Part shown: positions 1-5,928 of the stretch, one piece after another | How positions within the stretch are numbered: position 1 is the stretch's first letter | Layout of the letters: each line of letters begins with the position of its first letter | From: Spirogloea muscicola | Lineage: Eukaryota > Streptophyta > Zygnematophyceae > Spirogloeales > Spirogloeaceae | Assembly (NCBI GenBank): GCA_009602725.1 | Contig: WELB01000195.1 | Coordinates: forward strand, 152,367 to 163,725 | Length of the DNA: 11,359 bases | Direction: 5' to 3' | The notes under the pieces: model-generated | What the model saw: only the letters and a program-made list of their open reading frames with translations | Databases searched by the model: none | Told to the model about the DNA's origin: nothing | Made by a program: the position numbers and the translations under genes

Positions 1-3000
1 GCCGCCGAGCCCACGGCGGCGGTCGCGGTGGCGTTGGTGGCGGCGGCGGCGGCGGCGGCGATGGGCACCCGCCAGCGGTACCTGCTGACGCGCGCGTCAT
101 TCGCGGGGTGGGCCCGCCAGGCGGGTTCCCGCACCGTCCAGGGCGTGCTCGACGTGAGCGCCGACGGCCCGCCGCAGCCGTCGCCGCCGCCGCCGCCGCC
201 GCCGCCGCCTCCGTGGCCTGCTCCCGCTGCAGCCGCCGCTGACACTAAAGCCTTAAGCCCTTGGCGGGGCGCAGAAGGCCGTCGAGAGCTTCATTGGGCA
301 CCCCGTGGCCACCACTGGCTCCAGCCGCACGGTGAGCTCAGCCAGGCTCACGTCAAGGCTGTAGATCTTGATGGCTAGGAGTAGTAATACACAGCGCTGA
401 CTGTAACGGAGCAACGCCGCAGGACGCCGGCGTGCACGCGCTCGGGGCGACGTGCCACGTGGACCTGGTCCGCAGCAACGCCCGGCGGCCGGACCGCCCG
501 GTAGGGCCGCCGGACTCCGCTGCGCCTGGCAGTGCCGCCGGCGCGAGCCTCCCATCCGACAGCGCAGGGGTTCGAGTGGGAGTGGGAGCTGCGGCTGCTG
601 CTGGGGGCTGACCCCGTCGTTCCTTTGTGCACGCTGCTTGCTGTCCCGGGCGGAAGTGTAGCTGCCCCCGCACGAGCCGATGGTCGTGAGGAAGGCCGTC
701 AACCACTTCCTGGAGGTGAGAGATTGCTGTGCAGCCCCGCTTTTAGCAGCGTCCCATCGGCACTCTTGCACTGGCAATGTAGGTTCACTGGAGCTTTCTG
801 AGCTCCATCCATTCGGGGTTATTGCCGTGGGTTGAGGTTATAAAACAGACTAGAGCTTGGCAAAGCACAACGTGGCTGTGCAGCAAGCGGGCGGCGACGT
901 GGCAGTGCGCGATGTCTGCCGTGTGCCTGGAGACCTGCATGCGCGCTTTCTAGCACGCAAGCGCACGCGAGCAAATTTCTCCTCCTGCACCTGCTGCTGT
1001 TGCAACTGAGTGCATTGCCTGCACGTGAATGTCCATGTCTAGATACAGCCTTGGAGCCCTTCATGTGTGGTAGTTGATCCATCAAAAGCTTTTGGCTTGA
1101 TTGTTGCAGGCTTCCCAGAGGGCTTGCTCCTTGTGGTTGGGTCGCATAAATTTAACATGAAAGTCAAGTATGAGCTTGAGCAAGCCTAGGAAGCTGATGG
1201 AGTGGCTTCTACTTGCATGTCCAGGTACTACTACCGGATCCTTGCAGGCAAGGAGCTGCCGTCCATTTTCGAGAAGGACCGAGCGTGGCACGTGCCGCAG
1301 GACCTGGACGCTGCGGCAATGCAAGTGAGCCCCACCTCCGCTGCGCAGCTGCGCAGCTGGACTTCAACAGCCACCTTCTGCCTTTTGTGCGGCTACCAAA
1401 TCTGTGCTCCAGTGTATGTCAGGTGGAAGATAGGACAGTCGTCACTATATAGAGATGGAAATCACTCGGACTACCCACTCTCACTTGCGCCTCATTTAGC
1501 ATTGAATGACTGCTACACCGAGCGGCAGCCTCGCCGCCGGCCCTGCAGGCCGCGTGCAAGGTGCTGGAGGGCCGTCATGACTTCAGCTCCTTCCGCGCTG
1601 CCGGCTGCCAGGTCAAGCACTGTCTTTGGGCAGTGTAGAGTCTCAACTGCTATTGCAGTCACTCCAAGAATCCCGGCTGCTGATATGCCCGCATTGGATA
1701 TATCAGCAGCAGATCTGGAACAGTTGGAGCATGCCAAGCGTTGGGATCGCGTCCAGGCAGCAAGCATGAGCTTTCCTGTTATCGGGCACTACCGCGCTGC
1801 AGAGGCGAGGTCGCCTGCAACATTTGAGGCTCAGGTGCAGCTAAGGAAGTGCAATGTTGGTTCCAACACTGTGGAGTCGATTGGTGTTCTATAAGGTGGT
1901 GTGATTGAGTGCCATGTAAGCATACAGATTCGGAGGCCGGGTCTGGTGCTGCACGCAGGTCTCTAACATCTGCTGCGGCGCCAGGTTCGTCCAATGAACT
2001 CTGAGTCTGTCAGCCAACGAGCCCATCTTGGCAGCGTTGAACTTGGTAGGCGGTCCTAGAATGTCACAAACCGTGGTGAAGGCAGAACGGGCTAGATGTC
2101 AGAGTTCATTGGACAAATTTGGCACCGCAGCAGATTTTAGAGACCTGCGTGCAGCACCAGACCCGGCCTCCGAATCTGTATGCTTACATGGCACTCAATC
2201 ACACCGTCATATAGAACACCAATCGATTCCACAATGTTGGAACCAACACTGGACTTCCTTGGCTGCACCTGAGTCTCAATTGTTGCAGGCGGCCACTCCT
2301 CTGCAGCGCGGTAGTGCCCAATAACAGGAAAGCTCATGCGTGCTGCCTGGATGCGATCCCAATGCCAATCCCTGTTTCGTGACGGCCGTTATGTCTGAGA
2401 CTGCTGTGGGCTGACCCAATAGGCCTGTTGCACGACCTGCAACAGGACTGTGCTCATCTTGGGTTCTAGGATCTGTACGATAATGCTGAAGTTTGGTGGT
2501 CCACAGCTTCTTTGGTGGCCTCTGAGCAAGCAACCGCGTGATGACAGGCCAAGTCGCCAATCAAGACACTTGCAGAGCTGTCACTGAGGGAGGCTCCGTC
2601 ATGGCCCCACGTCTTCGCTGGGAATGATGGTGGTGCCCAGAAGTGTGGCTGGCCGACAGCAATGGTGGGGTCTGGCAATAGGCACCCACATTGCTACGTT
2701 GTTACTGCGAGGGCTCGGTCCTTCCTGTACCACCAGGTCTCTAATGCCCCCTCATTCCTTGGCCCTGAACCCTACCCTGAAAGCTGCAATACTGTTACAT
2801 TCTAGACTGACGTACATGCTAGTCGAATCAGCAGGAATGCCGTAGATGCTGAGCATAACTACACTGTACGCCGTACTTGTATGCAAGAGGTGCTTGACTG
2901 AAGCCTGGTGAGTCGTCTCACTTTTAAAGACCCGTCAAGCCTTCCTTGAGAGTACACTCGACAATCAAGTAGCTCAAAGCAAAGGTGTCACATCTGAAGG

Positions 3001-3673
3001 GCTTTATTCTTCATCTGAACTTTGGAGTGCGTGCTGGAACAGGTCCGCTTTACAGTTGGCTTGCTTTAAGCGGTGGGCACTGGCAGCTTGGGCATTCATG
3101 ACAGTGCGCACATCTTCAGCGAAGCAATGCCTGCAACAGTCAGTCTGTATCTTACGAAAGTTTCATGTTTGAAAACATTCTTGTTGACCTCTGACGCCAA
3201 CGTTCCAGCACAGGGACTCCACAATGCCTTGCTTGCGTGGATTTATTTCCAGCTGCACGGGCAGCGGTTTACATTTTCAGTATTGCTAGCAGCGGCTGCT
3301 GGGCTGTTGGCCTTCTTGCAGGCATACCTGGGACACTTGGGCCCTGAGCCTGATATGCAGTCTTCGTGGTCCTTTCAATTTGACAGTGAAGAACAAGGGC
3401 CTTCAGTCAAGCCCGCATGCTATCGGCTATGATGATGGAACCTCATTGTGTCCATGTGTGTGCGGTTTTTCAGTTGGAAGAATATTGGAAGCGCGGACGC
3501 CGACAGCACAGCCAGCAATGGCGCCTCCCTGTGGCCTGTACTTGGCTAAAGTTGCGTACAACGCCGACGACCTTGAGGAGTCGAGCGGGCAAGATGACGA
3601 CTGCGCACTTGCAAGGGCTGCGGTTGAAGACCCTGCACTTGCTGGCAGTCAAGTGGAGAGAACATTGATTTAA
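1..3673 (+). CDS. tRNA pseudouridine synthase, TruA/PUS1 family (ten exons, 5' end uncertain, in-frame TAA)
   Basis: The family converts uridines of the tRNA anticodon stem-loop to pseudouridine; algal and plant members may act in an organelle or the nucleus, and the location is not shown here. Joined exons give a colinear match of about 325 residues counted from Met at 61. The key motif RTDAGVHALG is formed across the exon 2/3 junction, and its catalytic Asp codon is at 423-425. Then come LPPHEP and VNHFLE (exon 4), DLHARF (exon 5), YYYRILAG and FEKDRAWHVP (exon 6), HDFSSFRAAGCQ (exon 7), AKSPIKTL and VVTARARSFLYHQ (exon 8), VRFTVGLL and AVGTGSLG (exon 9), and ILEARTP and APPCGLYLAKV (exon 10), in family order. 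Frame 1 is open to the window edge, so a longer N-terminus is possible. Two oddities: a TAA at 3067-3069 interrupts exon 9, and the first strand before FAGWARQ lacks the usual aromatic-x-GT pattern. The assignment is secure; whether the allele is functional is not. Confidence 0.9.
39..60 (+). repeat. GCG trinucleotide run before the candidate TruA start
   Basis: A (GCG) run directly before the ATG at 61 would encode polyalanine if translation begins upstream of that ATG. It sits either in the 5' leader or in an N-terminal targeting extension. A related (CCG) run lies at about 181-211 in the first intron. Confidence 0.7.
967..1224 (+). other. GC-AG intron 5 of the TruA-family gene
   Basis: Exon 5 must end after CGC AC (966) and exon 6 must begin at G (1225) so that the Thr codon ACG is restored and RKRT runs into YYYRIL, the spacing and residues expected of plant-type TruA. 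The donor is then gcgagc, which is exactly the gtgagc donor used three times elsewhere in this gene with C at position +2. No GT donor nearby gives the right phase and length. Confidence 0.78.
1612..2547 (+). other. Long intron 7 of the TruA-family gene, occupied by a foldback repeat
   Basis: This 936-base intron is by far the longest of the gene. About two thirds of it is an imperfect inverted repeat (1741-2362). The remainder, about 1612-1740 and 2363-2547, shows no gene or further repeat that I can support. Confidence 0.8.
1741..2362. repeat. Large imperfect inverted repeat (foldback element) in an intron
   Basis: The left arm, about 1741-2004, and the right arm, about 2098-2362, are reverse complements at roughly nine positions in ten by eye, around a spacer of about 90 bases. 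Outer ends pair as TTGGGATCGCGTCCAGGC with GCCTGGATGCGATCCCAA, and inner ends as CCAATGAACTCTGA with TCAGAGTTCATTGG. Long perfectly matched stretches include the part holding CCGGGTCTGGTGCTGCACGC. Read toward the spacer, both arms keep the same reading frame beginning MSFPVIGHYRAAE and ending RRPGLVLHAGL; the left copy has an internal TAA. This looks like a foldback or MITE-like insertion, or an inverted duplication of a transposon fragment. I recognised no transposase domain. Confidence 0.85.
2737..3042 (+). other. Intron 8 of the TruA-family gene, no other content seen
   Basis: The intron runs from donor gtctct after the codons for FLYHQ to acceptor aacag before VRFTVG. It is AT-richer than the flanking exons. 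I found no gene, structured RNA or repeat in it. Confidence 0.75.
3067..3069 (+). other. In-frame TAA inside exon 9 of the TruA-family gene
   Basis: The exon reads VRFTVGLL, then TAA, then AVGTGSLGIHD. Both sides are strongly TruA-like and in one frame, and the family normally has Lys or another polar residue at this point (a pattern like VGxLKxVGTG). A single T-to-A difference would give AAA. No splice choice I can construct removes the codon while keeping the flanking motifs. Confidence 0.85.
3104..3473 (+). other. Intron 9 of the TruA-family gene, no other content seen
   Basis: The phase 1 intron starts with donor gtgcgc and ends with a pyrimidine-rich acceptor ttttcag. It joins A to TT, giving Ile before GRILEART. 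An open frame runs through the whole intron from exon 9 to exon 10, but its translation between them has no family similarity. No repeat or RNA gene is evident. Confidence 0.75.
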
Positions 3674-4515
3674 CAAAATCGTTAACATAGTATGCGAATG
3701 CTGCTGCTTATATAGCAGGATCACCTTCTACGAGCAGGTCTATGTATAAGTTGCAAAAGGTGTGATCTAGTTGGGAATTCTCGCTTGTCACCGTGCACCG
3801 CGCCGTTGATCTCCTTGCTGGCTAAACCCGCAAGGTTTTGACTGAGCTCCACTATCTTACCGTGGGTTTCGGTGGTGCTAGCGCCGGGCTTGCTTGGAGG
3901 TCATGGCTGCGACGCAGCAGCTCATGGATACTCCATCCGGTGGCAGCGCAGGCAGGAGATCTTGCTTTCACTGTGCCGCTGACCTTCTTGTGCAGCCACC
4001 GCTGCCTTGGTTAAGCCTCAGGCCTTCTTCTTGGTGTGGAGTATCTTAAACTCAAGGACAGGGTCTTGGCAAGCCACAACCAGTGTTTAAGCCAAATTGT
4101 CAGTGGCAGCCAGTCTGTCGGGTTTGAGGCTCCTCACTCGTAGCTACTGAGTGGTCCATCCTACACCCGTTCTGACATAACGCTCTAGGCCCCTCCAGCA
4201 CTTTGGCCCCTTCGAACCTTTGTCTAATATTTTCGCTGGCTTCTCAAAGCCCTTGCCCGCATTGGGAGAGCCACTTCTATCAGTGGGATGTATTTCCAAG
4301 TGTTTGTGACTCTGAGGGCTGTCAAATGCCAGCTGCCGCAGTCGGGGAACTGGGAACCCAGACGATGATGCAGGAGGCCTGGTAGATCAGCGCTAACGGG
4401 CGCTCATCAATGCCCACTTGGTCACAGTTCTCAGTCGTTATTTATTCTTATATTAATCCTTTTATCACACCAGCCAGCGTTCCGAGCTGCGTCCGCGGCA
4501 GGCCAGATCCTGCTG

Positions 4516-4547
<32 letters not shown>

Positions 4548-4567
4548 AGCCGCCGCCGCTGCCGCCG
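3674..4567. other. Intergenic region: 3' flank of the TruA gene and promoter/leader of NDUFA6
   Basis: About 890 bases without a gene that I can support. The first part should hold the 3' untranslated region of the TruA-family gene, though no TGTAA signal was found. The last 170 bases should be promoter and leader of NDUFA6; an AT-rich stretch with TTATATTAAT at 4447-4456 is a possible TATA-like element, on weak evidence. Short open frames such as the one at 4203-4385 have no recognisable product. Confidence 0.6.
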
Positions 4568-4633
4568 NTGGCTCCGCCGCCGGCGGCGGCGGCGGCGGCG
4601 GCGGCTGAGGCGGCGGCGGCGGCGGCGGCGGCG
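4517..4633 (+). repeat. CCG/GCG trinucleotide runs across the NDUFA6 start
   Basis: A (CCG) run at about 4517-4567 lies in the leader, followed by GCG runs at about 4580-4605 and 4610-4633 that encode alanines at the protein N-terminus. The only ambiguous base, N at 4568, lies between them, consistent with difficult sequencing through repeats of nearly pure G and C. Confidence 0.9.
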
Positions 4634-4802
4634 CAGGAGGCGCGGCACAAGGCTCTGGAGTTCTTCCGCGCCATCTGCCGCGCGGCGCCGGCGCTGGTGG
4701 GGGACTACAACCTGGAGGACGTGGTGACCGTGCCGCAGCTGCGCTCCAACGTCGCCGACCAGTTCCGCAAGCACGCCGCCGTCTCCAACCCCCAGGTCCG
4801 CA

Positions 4803-4834
<32 letters not shown>

Positions 4835-5096
4835 AGTCGGACTTGGTGGGCTCACAGTGGCGGCGGCGGCGAGCCATCTGGGCGCCCAGGTGGTGGACAT
4901 GCTGGTGTACAAGGGGCGCGAAGAGCTGGAGAACTTCACGTCGCACTCCAAGCAGCGCCATCACATCCTCGGCTCCTGGATGGTCGGCATGGGCGCCGGC
5001 GGCGACAAGCGCGCCGACACCGCACACCGCTTCGGCCTCGTCGACCACGGCGGCGAGTCCGAGTTCCTCAAGCGCTTCTATCAGGGCAACAACTGA
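4568..5096 (+). CDS. NADH:ubiquinone oxidoreductase subunit NDUFA6/B14 (complex I, LYR family), two exons
   Basis: This is a small accessory subunit of mitochondrial complex I, at the matrix arm, where the family binds a mitochondrial acyl carrier protein. Exon 1 (4568-4795) and exon 2 (4890-5096, stop TGA) give 144 residues, close to the roughly 130 of plant homologues. After an alanine-rich start come ARHKALEFFRAICR, with FFR in the LYR-motif place as I recall for plant members, then YNLEDVVTVPQLRSNV, AVSNPQ, VVDMLVYKGREELEN, SKQRHHILGSWMVG and FLKRFYQGNN, all in family order. The start is NTG at 4568 in the context gccgccNTGGCT, a near-ideal Kozak setting if N is A. The frame upstream back to the stop at 4454 has no ATG, and exon 1 has none internally. 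It lies downstream of the TruA gene on the same strand and convergent with aspartate kinase-homoserine dehydrogenase. Confidence 0.92.
4796..4889 (+). other. NDUFA6 intron with a CGC trinucleotide run
   Basis: The donor gtccgc follows the codons for SNPQ and the acceptor gcgcccag precedes VVDML. The intron is only 94 bases and very GC-rich, including a (CGC) run at about 4803-4833. It is phase 0, and removing it joins NPQ to VVD as in plant homologues. Confidence 0.85.
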
Positions 5097-5101
5097 TGGG
5101 G

Positions 5102-5167
5102 CCTCGCCCTGCTCGCCCTCGTCTCGTCTCGCCTCGCCAGGACTCGCCTCGTCTCGCCTCGCCTCTC
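5102..5167 (+). repeat. Degenerate CTCGC/CTCGT tract
   Basis: Directly after the NDUFA6 stop codon the sequence is dominated by variants of CTCGTCTCGC and CTCGCC, interrupted once by aggact. It would form a pyrimidine-rich stretch in the 3' untranslated region of the NDUFA6 mRNA. Confidence 0.75.
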
Positions 5168-5380
5168 TGCCGCCGCATCCGCCGCCAGTGCTGGCCATGG
5201 CCAGCCCTCGACTGGCAGCTCCGCTGTCGACGGGCCACTGCTGCTGCCCGGGCATTGACTAGCAGCCCTGCAGCTCGTGGAGGCAGCCGCTGCGTGTGGC
5301 TCACTCACACCGAGGTCAGCCCTGGGCTCGAGTCCAGTCACTTCCGCGGATATATGCAACAACCACCAATATTTGCCGAA

Positions 5381-5385
5381 TGTAA
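5381..5385 (+). promoter_or_regulatory. Probable TGTAA poly(A) signal of NDUFA6
   Basis: TGTAA is the usual polyadenylation signal of green algae such as volvocales. It occurs about 285 bases after the NDUFA6 stop codon, in a plausible place for the 3' end of this transcript. This is inference from motif and position only. Confidence 0.5.
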
Positions 5386-5477
5386 CAGCAACTTACCAGT
5401 CTGATTGACCAGCATGGCAGCCAGTGCAGGGCAGCAACTTACCAGTCTGATTGATCAGCATGGCAGCCAGTGCAGGG
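5386..5477. repeat. 46-bp tandem duplication (two copies)
   Basis: Copy one is at 5386-5431 and copy two at 5432-5477. They differ at one base (gattgacc against gattgatc). Each begins CAGCAACTTACCAGTCTGAT and ends GCCAGTGCAGGG. The first copy starts immediately after the TGTAA signal. Near identity points to a recent duplication. Confidence 0.95.
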
Positions 5478-5779
5478 CTGATCTGTGTAGCACGGCCAGC
5501 AAAACGGCGTTGGCGCACAACCTGCTTGCGTCCTTCTCATCATGCAACGTAGCCAAAGATCAACAGTTCTTGGCTGTCAACTTCTTGCACTACTGACCAC
5601 TGCTGCTTTGGTCTTGAAGTCTACTTGCTCAGCATCGCATGCAGCTGGTAGCCTGTTGTGTGAGGCGCCTTTTGGAAGTGTGCAGTTAAGATCAACGGGC
5701 GTCTTTGCGCTTGAGCCAAGCGCCTGCCCCGACCCTTAAGCTCACGCAGACAACAATAAGGATGGAGTTACTGTGCGAC

Positions 5780-5785
5780 TTTATT
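5780..5785 (-). promoter_or_regulatory. Possible AATAAA poly(A) signal of aspartate kinase-homoserine dehydrogenase
   Basis: AATAAA on the minus strand lies about 145 bases after the gene's stop codon. No TGTAA was found on this strand nearby, so this is the best candidate, but a short motif like this can arise by chance. Confidence 0.3.
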
Positions 5786-5928
5786 GTGCAAGAGCTCAAG
5801 CCTTGACTGCATGTAACTACTGTCAGTAACACAAAGTGCCCGCAAGTCACAAGCAGGCGTACCGCCCAGAAGGCAAGGCCGCATAAATACTGTGAGAACA
5901 CAACAGACTGCTGCCACTCTGGGGCCCG

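Larger units (their letters stand above)
1..3673 (+). other. Exon map of the TruA-family gene
   Basis: Exons were placed by protein similarity plus splice signals: 1-153 (Met codon at 61), 275-331, 423-500, 662-715, 884-966, 1225-1324, 1549-1611, 2548-2736, 3043-3103 and 3474-3673, with stop TAA at 3671-3673. Phases are consistent throughout: introns 1-4 and 6-8 are phase 0, intron 5 is phase 2 and intron 9 is phase 1. Donors are gtgagc, gtgagc, gtaggg, gtgaga, gcgagc (intron 5), gtgagc, gtcaag, gtctct and gtgcgc. Every acceptor ends in AG. Exon 8 is the least constrained internally, because it covers a variable linker in this family; an extra small intron inside it cannot be excluded. Confidence 0.82.
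5097..5928. other. Shared 3' region between convergent NDUFA6 and aspartate kinase-homoserine dehydrogenase genes
   Basis: About 830 bases separate the two stop codons. The NDUFA6 side has a CTCGC-rich tract, a TGTAA poly(A) signal and a 46-bp tandem duplication. The opposite-strand side has an AATAAA. Open frames such as 5405-5596 and 5542-5739 lack similarity to anything I recognise, and I do not call them. Confidence 0.75.

Noticed and set aside
253-777. Minus-strand open frame of 174 codons
   Set aside because: It is the antisense of TruA exons 2-4 and GC-rich introns, with no recognisable domain.
1202-1894. Plus-strand open frame of 230 codons
   Set aside because: It runs across TruA exon 6, intron 6, exon 7 and the repeat arm in one frame; only exon-sized parts, in their own frames, show family similarity.
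1741-2362. CRISPR-like or retroelement long terminal repeat reading of the paired arms
   Set aside because: The arms are inverted rather than direct, there are no regularly spaced short repeats, and no reverse transcriptase or integrase motif lies between them.
3067-3069. Reassignment of TAA/TAG to glutamine, as in some ulvophyte algae
   Set aside because: The neighbouring aspartate kinase-homoserine dehydrogenase ends at TAG exactly at its family C-terminus, and no other exon of the three genes contains an in-frame TAA or TAG.
4203-4385. Small open frame of 60 codons in the intergenic region
   Set aside because: It has no recognisable motif and is of a length expected by chance.
4410-4727. 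Plus-strand arginine-rich open frame
   Set aside because: The arginine stretch is the CCG/GCG run read in another frame; the conserved protein uses a different frame.
4431-5255. Long minus-strand open frame of about 274 codons over the NDUFA6 locus, and a 167-codon one at 4448-4951
   Set aside because: They are antisense shadows of the NDUFA6 exons and of the CCG/GCG runs, with low-complexity Ala, Pro, Gly and Arg content, while the plus strand carries clear NDUFA6 motifs.
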